A DNA stretch of 64,000 nucleotides, from NCBI GenBank assembly GCA_001464965.1, contig LNEJ01000014.1, forward strand, positions 1 to 64,000. Direction: 5' to 3'. This DNA is from Gammaproteobacteria bacterium Ga0074134. GTDB taxonomy: Bacteria; Pseudomonadota; Gammaproteobacteria; Ga0077554; Ga007554. Made by a program: the position numbers and the translations under genes. Below the pieces are notes generated by a model. The model was given only the letters and a program-made list of their open reading frames with translations. It ran no database searches and was not told the DNA's origin. The stretch's first letter is position 1, and every line of letters starts with the position of its first letter. Positions 18,283 to 27,373 of this stretch are shown here, one piece after another.

Positions 18283-19211
18283 TACATATCCTCGTGCAGA
18301 CGCACGCGCGGATCAAGCCAGACATAGGCAAGGTCGGTGAGAGTGTTCACCAGCACATAGGTCACGCTGATTAACAGTATACATGCCTGCACTACAGGGT
18401 AATCACGCCTGTGGATGGCCTCGATGGTCAACTGTCCGATGCCCGGCCAGGAAAACACCATTTCCGTGACTATCGCACCGCCCAGCAACGCGCCGAGTTG
18501 CAGGCCGAGCACGGTGATCACCGGCAACAGTGCGTTGCGTAATGCGTGGTGCAAAACGACTGTATATTCGGTAAGCCCCTTGGCGCGTGCGGTGCGGATG
18601 TAGTCTTCATTCAGTGTTTCCAGCAGCGTGGCTCGCACCATGCGCGACAGGATCGCCGCCAGCGCCGTGCCCAGCGTCAGCGCGGGCAGCACCAGCGACG
18701 CAAAACCCTCGCGCCCGCTCACCGGCAGCCAGCCCAGCCACAAGGAAAATATCAGGATCAACAGCGGCCCCAGCCAGAAGTGGGGGATGGAGATGCCAAG
18801 CAGCGATATGACCCTGGCGCCATGATCCAGGGCCGTATCTTTACGCACCGCCGACAGCGCGCCGAGAGGCAAGGCAATAACCACGGCAACCAGCAATGCG
18901 GCAACCGCCAGCTCCAGCGTCGCCGGCATGCGCTCCAGCATCATTTCGGCAATGGGACGCTGGCTATGCAGCGATACGCCAAGATCAAAATGCAGCAGAC
19001 CATTGAAATAGTTGAATAGCTGCACAGGCACCGGTTGATCCAACCCCAGCGCGTGGCGCAATGCCGCCCGGTCCGCGGGTTGGGCGGACTCCCCCAGCAT
19101 CACTTCCACCGGGTCGCCGGGCACCAGATGGATCAGGAAAAACACCAGGGATGACACGCCAATCACCACTACGGCGGCGCTCAACAGGCGGGACAAGATG
19201 AAATTCAGCAC
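18282..19211 (-). CDS. ABC transporter permease, DppB/OppB/NikB type
   Basis: Partner inner-membrane permease. It opens with LSAAVVVIGVSSLVFFLIHL and VPGDPVEVMLGE, the classic OppB/DppB N-terminus. The EAA loop is DYIRTARAKGLTEYTVVLHH, and the C-terminus reaches LVNTLTDLAYVWLDPRVR. The length of 309 residues is usual. It lies 7 bp after the L,D-transpeptidase and overlaps the second permease, so the three genes look like one transcript. Missing operon partners (binding protein, ATPases) must be encoded elsewhere if the system works. Confidence 0.88.
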   Translation of the reverse strand: MLNFILSRLLSAAVVVIGVSSLVFFLIHLVPGDPVEVMLGESAQPADRAALRHALGLDQPVPVQLFNYFNGLLHFDLGVSLHSQRPIAEMMLERMPATLELAVAALLVAVVIALPLGALSAVRKDTALDHGARVISLLGISIPHFWLGPLLILIFSLWLGWLPVSGREGFASLVLPALTLGTALAAILSRMVRATLLETLNEDYIRTARAKGLTEYTVVLHHALRNALLPVITVLGLQLGALLGGAIVTEMVFSWPGIGQLTIEAIHRRDYPVVQACILLISVTYVLVNTLTDLAYVWLDPRVRLHEDM

Positions 19212-19218
19212 GCTCGGC

Positions 19219-19704
19219 CTACTCTTCGATCAACACTTTCGTCCCCGCCTCGACCTTATCGAATAACGCGATGATGTCGCGGTTGCGCATCCTCACACAG
19301 CCATGTGAGCCGGGAATGCCCATCGGCACATCATCAGGCGAACCGTGAATATAGATGTAACGGCGCATGGTATCGACATCACCCAAGCGGTTCCTGTCCG
19401 GCTCCAGGCCGCTCAGCCATAGAATGCGCGTGAGTATCCAGTCGCGATCCGGGAATTGTGCGCGCAACTCCGGGCAATAAATTTCACCCGTAGGACGCCT
19501 GCCGACGAAAACCGTATCCGGCGGACAACCCTCACCAATCCTGGCACGAATCACATGCCAGCCGCGCGGCGTGCAGTTGCTACCCTTGCGCTCTCCTGGG
19601 CCGTTCGCCGCCGTGGAGACGGAGAATTCGCACACTATCTGGCCGTCTTCGCGCAATTGCAGGTGTTGGCTGGCAATGCTGATGTGAATGGTTTTTTCAG
19701 GCAT
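19219..19704 (-). CDS. L,D-transpeptidase (YkuD domain), no export signal
   Basis: Single YkuD domain of about 161 residues. The active site is HGSPDDVPMGIPGSHGCVRM, with the catalytic Cys and both histidines. YkuD enzymes form 3-3 crosslinks or attach proteins to peptidoglycan. This one has no signal peptide or membrane anchor: it begins MPEKTIHISIASQHLQL, which looks like the domain itself. An in-frame ATG at 19716 adds four residues but gives no signal sequence either, and neither start has a clear ribosome site. It is first in a likely operon with two oligopeptide-type permeases. Confidence 0.85.
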   Translation of the reverse strand: MPEKTIHISIASQHLQLREDGQIVCEFSVSTAANGPGERKGSNCTPRGWHVIRARIGEGCPPDTVFVGRRPTGEIYCPELRAQFPDRDWILTRILWLSGLEPDRNRLGDVDTMRRYIYIHGSPDDVPMGIPGSHGCVRMRNRDIIALFDKVEAGTKVLIEE

Positions 19705-19984
19705 GACACACAGCATTCAGTTTATTTACGCACATCCGGGATTTTTCTGGCTTCCTTGATTGCACTGACGACATTGTACCCTGAAGCAGGCGCCAGCGAG
19801 GTTTCTGTAGCGAAAAAGTCTGAAAAAATCACCTATCAAGCCCTAACCGGCAGGAATACCCTGAACGTCGTGGCTTATGCACTGGCTGGAGGATGAGGCG
19901 CGCGCAGGCAGCCCGCTCTAGCGGGCCAAACATCTAACGCATAACTGGCTGAAGATGGATACCGAATTCAGATGCACGTTGACT

Positions 19985-20141
19985 AAGGAAGCTCTGAATA
20001 ATTCCATCCTGGAATTCTCAGAGCACGAAAAGCAAAAAATGTGATTTTTGCTTTTCTTCATTTTTCAATCCCTTGCCGTGATCGAAAAATGCCGGCACCA
20101 CCATGTGCCAAGGAACCTCTGAATAAATCAGAGGTTCCCTA
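19985..20141. repeat. Family 1 structured repeat, full copy (157 bp)
   Basis: About 96% identical by eye (six differences) to the copy at 28532-28688. Three hairpins are visible: an outer left stem GCTCTGA/TCAGAGC with inner ATTCCA/TGGAAT; a middle AGCAAAAA/TTTTTGCT stem; and a right stem AGGAACCTCTGA/TCAGAGGTTCCT. The left end AAGGAAGCTCTGAATAA also resembles the right hairpin's first arm as a direct repeat. No open frame runs through it. It ends six bases from the stop of the hybrid kinase gene and may terminate that transcript. The remainder of the 440-bp gap holds nothing I can identify. Confidence 0.8.
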
Positions 20142-20146
20142 AATCA

Positions 20147-23100
20147 TCAGGGATTCACGGACATATTCTGCTTGGTTAATACCCTCAATGTATCGATCAG
20201 CTCCTGATTCGAAACCTGAGACTTCACCAGCACGGCGGCTGTCTTGCGCGCATCTTCGGCCGTAACATCCTGCACGGAGAATATCACCACCGGAGGCTGC
20301 GGATTGAGCACACTGAGCAGTGGCAGCACGTCCCAGCCCGAACCATCGGGCAACCCCAGGTCAAGAATAATCAGATCATAGCGTTGCTGCTTGAGCTTGT
20401 CGGCCACCTGCCGCAGACTGCCGGCGTAATCAAAATCAGCGATATCCTGCGCCATGGAAGAGACCACCTGCCGGACATCAGGATCATCCTCAACATGCAG
20501 GATACGCGGCTTGTGATTACCGCCACACACTGCGACCTGTTTTAATGCGCCTAGCAGCCGCCCCTGATCAATCGGCTTGTTGAGCCAATCCAGTACGGCA
20601 AAACCGCCGCCATTCAGCTCCTTGCGGGCCTGCTCGACCTGTGCGGACACGACGATGATAGGCAATGTCCGCGTAGCCTCCTGTCCACGCAGCTCACGAA
20701 TCAACGTTACGCCATCCTCATCCGGCAAGCCGATATCCAACGTCATCGCGGCATAGCGATTCTTGCTGAGCATCTGCTTGGCGTGCGCCGCGTCATACGC
20801 AACATCGACATCAAAACCATCACCCTTCAGCATCACCTCAAGAAATGACGCCACATCAGGATCGTCCTCGCAGACCAAAACCCGAGGAAGCGCAGCATCG
20901 CTACCGGCCGCGCTTTCCCGCCACTCTGGCAAATCAAAATAAAACATGGCGCCCGTTTCACGTTGCGCATCAAACCCAAGCTGCCCGCCCATTCTTTCGA
21001 TGATCACCTTCGAGATGCTCAAGCCCAAGCCGGTGCCGCCTTTCTGGCGCGTATCGGACGTATCAGCCTGGGAAAATTTCTGAAAAATCTTGTCGCGAAA
21101 GGCAGGGGGAATGCCGGGCCCTTGATCCGTCACCGACACCCTGATCATCGAACCATGCCGCCCCACATCTATACCAACACGGCCATTCAGCGGGGAAAAC
21201 TTCGCTGCATTTGAAAGCAGATTGGACATAACCTGCATCAGACGGTCGCTATCCATGTTCACCTTGACGCCCGGCAGTGCCGTAACCAGCTCAAACTTCA
21301 CACCATACTGCTCGCCATAAGCATGATTCGACTCCAGCGCGGACTCGATGAGCGGCATCAATGCTTGCGGATGCAGATTAAATGTCATCTTGCCGGACTC
21401 AATCTTTTCAATATCCAGGATATCGTTGATGAGATGCACCAGCCGTTCACTGTTTTTGTAAGCAATATCAATCAGAGGCTTGGCGCGCACGGGCAATTCA
21501 CCCGCCACGCCACCCGCGAGCAGTCCTAGCGAACCGCGTATCGAGGTCAGCGGGGTACGCAACTCATGGCTGACCGTGGAAACAAACTCGTTCTTCATCA
21601 AATCAATTTTCTTGCGCTCGGTGATATCACGCACGATGGCGATAAATAATCCTTTGCCTTCTTCCGTCTCCACTAACTGCAAAAATATTTCAACAGGAAA
21701 GTCATGGCCATCCTTATGGCGATGCAGTGTTTCGAATTGCATGGACGCCTTTTCCCCGGAAATCAGGGGCGCTATCGCACCGCGAAATACAGGCTCCGGC
21801 ATTAGCGGCTTGATTTGATAGGGTGTCATGGTCATCAGCTCATCACGCGCATAGCCCATGCTCTCCACCGCCCCCCTGCTCAGATAAACGAAACGCAGGC
21901 TGTCCGCTTCAAACATGAAAATCATGTCGAGAGTATTATCTAAAACATGCTTGAATCTATTCAGATCCTCCAAGATTCGCACGCGCTCGGTCACATTGTA
22001 AGCAATCCCCAAAAAACCTGTAATATCACCCTGACTGTCCCGCAATCCCGTCACCGACAGGTTTACTTTGAGACGCCCGCCATCCTTGCGGATACAAGTC
22101 CACTGGTTTTCATCTGCCTCTCCCAGACGCGCCTTGGCAACAAACGCATCAAACCCAGGCTTCACCTCGACACCCAGCTCTGCGCTCAACACCTGGGCAC
22201 GGCGCGCAACCTCACCAGGATCGTGCAGAATAGCCGGGGTGCATTTACCTATCATGTCTTGCGCGGCATACCCCAGCATGCGCTCGGCCGCGGCATTGAA
22301 AGTACTGATCACTCCGCTCTGATCGGTCGAAATGATCGTGAAATCCGCGCCATCAAGGATGGCTTTCTGCAAAGCCGTGGTCTCGCGCAATACGGCCTCG
22401 CTTTTCCTCAACGCGCCCGTCATGCGGTTTGCCAGGGCCAACGCCCTTTCTCGATACGTTGATAAAATCAAGATAATCGCGCACAGCAGGGCACTCAAGG
22501 CCACGCCGCTGATCAGTATTATCCACGACTCCTCCTGATTGATATTCTCAATAAAAGCCGGACCAGGGGAAAATCGCAGCGTCCATGAGCGCCCACCCAC
22601 ATCTATTGATGCTGTTTTCGTAAAAAGAGGAGGGTAATTTTCTTGATCCTTGGGGGCCTCTCCGTACAGACGCGCTTCTGGCACAACCTGCCTGCCATCA
22701 AACACTTCAAGCCTGATGTCCGGCCATTGCCGGCCCAATATGCCCTGCATCAAATCGTTAACGCGAAACGGACTATAAATAAATCCCAGCATTGCCGCGC
22801 GGCGCTCGGCCAGTGTGCCGGCAGGTTGCCCGTTAGCGTAAAGCGGTAAATACATCAAAAAACCAGCCTGCTTGTCCTTGCCGGTCTCCTGAATCAGCGT
22901 CACCTTCCCCGAAATCGCGGTCACCCCTGTATCCCGCGCCTGATCCATGGCAGCGCGTCTCACACTTTCGGAGTACATGTCAAAACCAAATGCACGCAGG
23001 TTGCGCCCTGCGAACGGCTCTAGATATAGGACAGGATAATATTCCGGACGCTGGCCCGGCGGCTTGATGCTGTATCCAGGAAATCCCTCGCTACGCACAG

Positions 23101-23473
23101 TTTCTTCATGAGCATCACGCTCCGGCAAGGAAACGCGCTTGGCAAAGCCGACCCCCTGAATCCCAGGATAGCTTCTTGCCAAATCCAGGCCTGCGACATA
23201 CCGACGCCACTCGTCGCGCTCAACAAACTTTGAAGCAGCAAAATAAGCCACCCCGCCTTGCAATACCTGCTCATAACCCTGCATGCGATTCTTTATAGCC
23301 AGTGTCATCTGGCTCGCCTGCCCGTCAAAGTACAGCTGGCCTTGTTTCAGGGCATTTTCCCTGGAAACAAACCATCCCCACACAGTCAGCGCCAAACAAA
23401 CCAGCAGCACCGTCCAGGCGAGGGGGCCACCTCGAATCCATCCATTTGCATCAGTACTACCAGACATAGGCAT
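20147..23473 (-). CDS. Hybrid sensor histidine kinase: CHASE, 2 PAS, HisKA, HATPase, 2 receiver domains
   Basis: A 1108-residue membrane sensor. A helix at about 18-36 and another at about 316-339 bracket a periplasmic CHASE domain (about 65-270). PAS domains lie near 365-495 and 505-622. HisKA has phospho-acceptor His636 in VSHELRTPL, and the ATPase domain has NLLSNAAKF near 751 and DQGPGIPP near 783. Two C-terminal receivers follow, with Asp913 in LDIGLPDED and Asp1038 in LDLGLPDGS; both have the conserved lysine (966 and 1084). No Hpt domain or response-regulator gene is adjacent, so the output partner is unknown. Divergent from rimO. Confidence 0.92.
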   Translation of the reverse strand: MPMSGSTDANGWIRGGPLAWTVLLVCLALTVWGWFVSRENALKQGQLYFDGQASQMTLAIKNRMQGYEQVLQGGVAYFAASKFVERDEWRRYVAGLDLARSYPGIQGVGFAKRVSLPERDAHEETVRSEGFPGYSIKPPGQRPEYYPVLYLEPFAGRNLRAFGFDMYSESVRRAAMDQARDTGVTAISGKVTLIQETGKDKQAGFLMYLPLYANGQPAGTLAERRAAMLGFIYSPFRVNDLMQGILGRQWPDIRLEVFDGRQVVPEARLYGEAPKDQENYPPLFTKTASIDVGGRSWTLRFSPGPAFIENINQEESWIILISGVALSALLCAIILILSTYRERALALANRMTGALRKSEAVLRETTALQKAILDGADFTIISTDQSGVISTFNAAAERMLGYAAQDMIGKCTPAILHDPGEVARRAQVLSAELGVEVKPGFDAFVAKARLGEADENQWTCIRKDGGRLKVNLSVTGLRDSQGDITGFLGIAYNVTERVRILEDLNRFKHVLDNTLDMIFMFEADSLRFVYLSRGAVESMGYARDELMTMTPYQIKPLMPEPVFRGAIAPLISGEKASMQFETLHRHKDGHDFPVEIFLQLVETEEGKGLFIAIVRDITERKKIDLMKNEFVSTVSHELRTPLTSIRGSLGLLAGGVAGELPVRAKPLIDIAYKNSERLVHLINDILDIEKIESGKMTFNLHPQALMPLIESALESNHAYGEQYGVKFELVTALPGVKVNMDSDRLMQVMSNLLSNAAKFSPLNGRVGIDVGRHGSMIRVSVTDQGPGIPPAFRDKIFQKFSQADTSDTRQKGGTGLGLSISKVIIERMGGQLGFDAQRETGAMFYFDLPEWRESAAGSDAALPRVLVCEDDPDVASFLEVMLKGDGFDVDVAYDAAHAKQMLSKNRYAAMTLDIGLPDEDGVTLIRELRGQEATRTLPIIVVSAQVEQARKELNGGGFAVLDWLNKPIDQGRLLGALKQVAVCGGNHKPRILHVEDDPDVRQVVSSMAQDIADFDYAGSLRQVADKLKQQRYDLIILDLGLPDGSGWDVLPLLSVLNPQPPVVIFSVQDVTAEDARKTAAVLVKSQVSNQELIDTLRVLTKQNMSVNP

Positions 23474-23669
23474 ACGGTTCCCGCCAAAATTCCGACAAAA
23501 TGACTAGAATATGCAATTTTAGCGCCGTCTACAGCAAATCCGACTATCGAACAACAATGACAATAAGGATATAATGATCAAATATATATACGACGCCATA
23601 TCAATCCTCCGCACGCTGGAAGGCAATACCACTCCAGTGCACCCTGGCAACCCGCTATCGCAATGAATA

Positions 23670-25010
23670 ATGAGCACTAACATGACCCAGGCCTCACCCA
23701 AAGTTGGCTTTATCAGCCTCGGCTGCCCCAAGGCGCTCGTTGATTCAGAGCAGATCCTCACCCAATTGCGCGCCGAAGGCTATGCCATTTCCCCTTCTTA
23801 TCAGGACGCCGACCTGGTGGTCGTCAACACCTGCGGATTCATCGACAGCGCGGTAGAGGAATCACTGGACGCCATCGGTGAAGCGCTGGCGGAGAATGGC
23901 AAGGTCATCGTCACAGGCTGCCTGGGCGCGCGCGAAGAGGTTATCCGGGAGGCACACCCACACGTCCTGGCCGTCACTGGCCCCCACGCCATGCAGGAAG
24001 TCATGCACGCCGTGCATAAACACCTGCCACCCTCACACGACCCCTACACCAGTCTGATACCACCTCAGGGCATCAAGCTGACGCCAAAACATTATGCCTA
24101 TCTGAAAATATCCGAGGGATGCAACCATCGCTGCAGCTTTTGCATCATCCCCTCGATGCGCGGTGATCTGGTTAGCCGCCCCATTGGCGAAGTCATGCAG
24201 GAAGCCGAGCATCTGGTCAATGCGGGGGTGCGAGAATTACTGGTGATCTCGCAAGACACCAGCGCCTATGGCGTTGATACCAAATATCGCACCGGCTTCT
24301 GGAAGGGCAGGCCGCTCAAGACCCACCTCACGGCGCTCGCGGATGCACTGGGAGATCTTGGCGCATGGGTACGCCTGCATTATGTATACCCCTACCCTCA
24401 TGTCGACGACCTCATTCCCCTCATGGCCGAAGGCAAAATCCTGCCTTACCTGGACGCCCCCTTGCAGCATGCTAGCCCCCGCCTGCTCAAGGCCATGAAA
24501 CGCCCCGCCAACAGCGAAAACACCCTGGCACGGCTGCGGCTATGGCGCAGCATTTGTCCGGACATCACAATACGCAGCACCTTCATCGTCGGCTTTCCGG
24601 GGGAAACGGAGGATGACTTCAAATATCTGCTGGATTTCCTCCACGAAGCCCAACTTGATCGCGTCGGATGCTTTGCTTATTCCCCCGTGGAAGGCGCCAG
24701 CGCCAACGCTTTGCCGAACCCGGTACCTGAAGAGATCAAGCAGGAACGTCTGGAACGATTCATGAGCGTCCAGGCCGGAATCAGCGCCGCAAAATTGCAA
24801 GGCAAAATCGGAAAAACGTTCAAGGTGCTGGTGGATGAAGTTGGGGCCACAGGCGCGATCGCCCGGTCAGCCGCGGACGCACCGGAGATTGACGGTCAGG
24901 TGTATATCGAAGATGCGGCTGGCCTGAACCCAGGAGAGTTCGTGGAAGTGGAAATTATCGACGCTGACGACCATGACCTTTGGGCTACAGCAAAGAAAGC
25001 CAAGGGATAG
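23670..25010 (+). CDS. rimO: Ribosomal protein uS12 methylthiotransferase RimO
   Basis: Radical-SAM enzyme adding a methylthio group to the conserved aspartate of ribosomal protein uS12. The N-terminal MTTase domain has its three cluster cysteines in SLGCPK, NTCGFID and TGCLGAR. The radical-SAM cluster is [11 protein letters not shown], and the C-terminal TRAM domain covers roughly the last 65 residues. Its 446 residues are normal. [10 protein letters not shown] at the start separates RimO from MiaB. ATG 23670 is used; ATG 23682 is an alternative, and neither has a strong ribosome site. Monocistronic, convergent with the cytochrome locus. Confidence 0.96.
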   Translation: MSTNMTQASPKVGFISLGCPKALVDSEQILTQLRAEGYAISPSYQDADLVVVNTCGFIDSAVEESLDAIGEALAENGKVIVTGCLGAREEVIREAHPHVLAVTGPHAMQEVMHAVHKHLPPSHDPYTSLIPPQGIKLTPKHYAYLKISEGCNHRCSFCIIPSMRGDLVSRPIGEVMQEAEHLVNAGVRELLVISQDTSAYGVDTKYRTGFWKGRPLKTHLTALADALGDLGAWVRLHYVYPYPHVDDLIPLMAEGKILPYLDAPLQHASPRLLKAMKRPANSENTLARLRLWRSICPDITIRSTFIVGFPGETEDDFKYLLDFLHEAQLDRVGCFAYSPVEGASANALPNPVPEEIKQERLERFMSVQAGISAAKLQGKIGKTFKVLVDEVGATGAIARSAADAPEIDGQVYIEDAAGLNPGEFVEVEIIDADDHDLWATAKKAKG

Positions 25011-25026
25011 GGTTGATTGCTGTTCC

Positions 25027-25485
25027 CTATTTATAAACCTGCAAGAACGACTTGGCGTCCTTGAATTGAGACTCGTCGGCAAACTGTCCGAGGTGAAAAA
25101 CATACTGCTGCTTCTTTCCAGACAAATCCAGCCCAGTCAAAGCAAAGCTCTTGCCCGCGAAATCCGCAAAAAACCGCACACCCTTCACCAGATCCACCTG
25201 CGTCCCACTCCGCAACTCCAAGCGCACGCGCTGCTTACCGATATCGATGGCAACCGGCGCCGCCGGCAATATCATCAAGCGGGTTTTGAGGATACGGTTA
25301 GCGCCCGTAAGCAGAAAAAAAGTGGCCATGAACACCAACAGATATGCCCAGCTCTGGTTCGGCCCGAACCATACCTTAAGGGCAATCGCCACAAGGAATA
25401 TCACGGTGGGGACATACAGCAGCAAATCCCAGGTCATACCCTTGCGATCCTGAACCAGGACGTAGCGTTTTTCTGATTCCGCCAT
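25027..25485 (-). CDS. Two-helix membrane protein of unknown function
   Basis: I do not recognise a named family. Of about 152 residues, two hydrophobic helices lie near 21-40 and 47-66. They are followed by a soluble beta-rich part with RVRLELRSGTQVDLVKGVRF, reminiscent of PH-like membrane domains, though this is only an impression. The start at 25485 (MAESEKRYVL) lies one base after the stop of the CXXC lipoprotein gene; the frame is open further upstream, but that part overlaps the lipoprotein gene. It is last in the cytochrome/mini-oxidase operon, so a role in its assembly or in thiol/copper handling is possible but unproven. Confidence 0.75.
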   Translation of the reverse strand: MAESEKRYVLVQDRKGMTWDLLLYVPTVIFLVAIALKVWFGPNQSWAYLLVFMATFFLLTGANRILKTRLMILPAAPVAIDIGKQRVRLELRSGTQVDLVKGVRFFADFAGKSFALTGLDLSGKKQQYVFHLGQFADESQFKDAKSFLQVYK

Positions 25486-25486
25486 A

Positions 25487-26044
25487 TTAACTCTTCGCAG
25501 GCAAAACGCGGGTAATGGCTGCCTCAAGCTCGCCATACAACATACGTCCCGGCTGTTTCGACCGCACCACACCATCTTTGTCGATCACAAACGTCCAGGG
25601 GTCGCCTTTCACGCGAAAAGCAATAAAGGCTTCGGTATTTTGATATTGATCCATATGCAGGAAAAGCACTTGAGACTCGTATTTGGTAAGCAGGGATTTC
25701 AACATTTGCAACTGCACATCGCACACAGTGCAGTGGCCGGGCGTGGCAAACTCCAGAACAATAGGCTTGCCTGTTTTGAGCGCCTCGTCAATCGAATACT
25801 GATACATCCTTTCATCGGGCTGGCGGTAACTGGTGATCTTGCTGAAATCGCCCCCCACATCCGCCAGGGTCTTGGTTCTAAGACTGGGCGCTTTCTGGCC
25901 GACCAGCAAGGTGTCCTTGTTATTTCCCCCATCGCACCCGGCAAACATCAATCCAACCAACAGCGCACAGGCGATGCGGGTGCCCTTCAGCGCAAAACGG
26001 CGGCTGCCGGACTGGTTGTTCGCACGGCCACCGGTCATTTTCAT
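25487..26044 (-). CDS. Thioredoxin-like lipoprotein with CXXC motif
   Basis: About 185 residues. A basic N-terminus is followed by a hydrophobic stretch and a lipobox-like LMFAGC (near residue 35), so it is probably lipid-anchored in the periplasm. The domain following has GKPIVLEFATPGHCTVCDVQ with a CXXC active site and then FLHMDQYQNTEAF and WTFVIDKDGVV, a thioredoxin fold. The ATG at 26044 overlaps the upstream stop (ATGA) and has GGAA upstream, so it is preferred over more distal starts. Context with cytochromes suggests reduction of apocytochrome or copper-site cysteines, by analogy with TlpA/CcmG-type proteins. Confidence 0.82.
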   Translation of the reverse strand: MKMTGGRANNQSGSRRFALKGTRIACALLVGLMFAGCDGGNNKDTLLVGQKAPSLRTKTLADVGGDFSKITSYRQPDERMYQYSIDEALKTGKPIVLEFATPGHCTVCDVQLQMLKSLLTKYESQVLFLHMDQYQNTEAFIAFRVKGDPWTFVIDKDGVVRSKQPGRMLYGELEAAITRVLPAKS

Positions 26045-26568
26045 TGGCGTTCTTTCCATCCCGAGCATGTGCGAAAGATGTTGTATGCCCAAATACAATT
26101 GGCCAGCAATACTATTGAACCAAACACGCCAACCAATATCATGAATGGCTTTACAACTGTTTTAACCTCATCGGGTGGCATTTCCATGCTCGCCAGTCCG
26201 CCCATCGTGCCTGCGGCAACAAAAAACACCACCATACCCATTAGTCCAAGATTGTGCGTCCAGAAATGAACCTTCACTAGCTTAAGACTAAAAATGGGCC
26301 GCTTCACCAAACGCGGCACAATAAAGTACACAGACCCGAAAATAGCCATCTCCACCCAGCCCAGCAAATTGATATGTCCATGACCAAGCATGATCAAATG
26401 AGCGTGGGGACGGTTATTAATAAAATCCCGCAGGTCCGGCAGCATTCCCACCACCACTCCCCAGGAAAAACCAATCAAGCTATATATTACGCAGGCATAA
26501 AAAAACCATAATGTATAACGCCTGTATTCTATTTCGTTCTGATGCAGCCAGGGTTCGCTGTTACTCAT
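26041..26568 (-). CDS. Mini heme-copper-oxidase subunit I homologue (4 TM)
   Basis: A 175-residue membrane protein with four predicted helices: residues about 20-45, 56-82, 100-124 and 137-163. HAHLIMLGHGHINLLGWVEM in the second helix resembles the low-spin heme histidine region of cbb3/NorB-type subunit I, with several histidines. Full subunits I have 12 or more helices and a binuclear centre; those parts are absent, and both ends look natural, so this is not a truncation. Short proteins of this sort are known but, as far as I know, uncharacterised. It is coupled to a NorC-like cytochrome upstream (one-base overlap) and a CXXC lipoprotein downstream. Confidence 0.78.
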   Translation of the reverse strand: MSNSEPWLHQNEIEYRRYTLWFFYACVIYSLIGFSWGVVVGMLPDLRDFINNRPHAHLIMLGHGHINLLGWVEMAIFGSVYFIVPRLVKRPIFSLKLVKVHFWTHNLGLMGMVVFFVAAGTMGGLASMEMPPDEVKTVVKPFMILVGVFGSIVLLANCIWAYNIFRTCSGWKERQ

Positions 26569-27161
26569 TAGTGCTGATGTTCCTCTCCGGCAGGACCACT
26601 ACCCTGTGGCTTGTCGCGTATATCTTGATATTTATCCTTCCAGGTTTCCGGTGCAAAAGCACCCACCATTCCATCAATAAATCCGGAGCGCTCCTTCGGC
26701 GGCTGGGCAGCCGCCGCAGAGCCACGATCCGCTCTCAGCTCCGAAAGGAAAACGGCGATCTTGTGGAGATCCTCTTTAGGCAACGATGATACATAGGCAG
26801 CTTCTTTGGGCGGCAAGCCATGATCGAGCGTCGGTCCGCCATACGTCTTTTCCGGATCAATGAAAAAACTTTCGATCCATTGTATAGAACGCTTGGAGCC
26901 AATGCCATCGAGACTCGCGCCCATGTTCGTGCCATTGCGCATCGCCCGATGGCAGGAGTTGCAACGGGCTTCACGATAAACCTTGGAACCCTCCAGCCCC
27001 ACAGGTGAGAAATCGAAGTGGGTGGTTACGGTAAACATCGGGGCTTCGGAGCGCGCGCGCACCACTTCCATAGCAATGAATGCAATGATCCCCAATATAA
27101 AAAACGCGCCGAAAATACTGAACAGTATCTTTTCGCCGTACTTGAGACGTTGTTTACTCAT
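26568..27161 (-). CDS. Membrane-anchored monoheme cytochrome c, NorC-like
   Basis: A 197-residue protein with an uncleaved N-terminal helix (about 11-33) and a periplasmic cytochrome c domain. One heme site, CNSCH, is near residue 67; the region LEGSKVYREARCNSCH is reminiscent of NorC and other anchored electron donors. The C-terminal 40 residues are charged, with Lys/Asp/His. It overlaps the mini-oxidase gene by one base, arguing that it donates electrons to that protein. Met ligand assignment is unclear: NGTNMG follows the heme site. Name NorC is not used because a complete NorB is missing. Confidence 0.85.
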   Translation of the reverse strand: MSKQRLKYGEKILFSIFGAFFILGIIAFIAMEVVRARSEAPMFTVTTHFDFSPVGLEGSKVYREARCNSCHRAMRNGTNMGASLDGIGSKRSIQWIESFFIDPEKTYGGPTLDHGLPPKEAAYVSSLPKEDLHKIAVFLSELRADRGSAAAAQPPKERSGFIDGMVGAFAPETWKDKYQDIRDKPQGSGPAGEEHQH

Positions 27162-27313
27162 GTGATTCTAGCGCCTTTAAAAGTATCGGAAATCACCAAG
27201 CGCCGCGGACACACTGAGTGATTCGCGCCGCCAGCAAATATAACCAAGCAACAAAACGACGCTAATGAGACAAAATTCCAGGCATGAAGTTCAGGCGGCC
27301 CATCTAAAATTAG

Positions 27314-27337
27314 GGGTGAGGAAGTACTTCCTCACCC
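27314..27337 (-). terminator. Perfect 24-bp palindrome after the c4-type cytochrome
   Basis: GGGTGAGGAAGT is followed immediately by its own reverse complement ACTTCCTCACCC, with no loop bases. It begins about 36 bp downstream of the diheme cytochrome gene, and on the minus strand CTAATTTTAG follows. It could be an intrinsic terminator, with the central bases opening as loop, or a dyad binding site. If it is a terminator, the cytochrome gene and the mini-oxidase operon have separate transcripts. The rest of the 212-bp gap shows nothing else clear. Confidence 0.55.
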
Positions 27338-27373
27338 TCTAGTACATCTGATGACAACCAGCGGAACGCCGGT

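Noticed and set aside
19456-19896. Plus-strand frame of 146 codons across the L,D-transpeptidase gene
   Set aside because: First half is antisense to a well-supported gene; no recognisable protein features.
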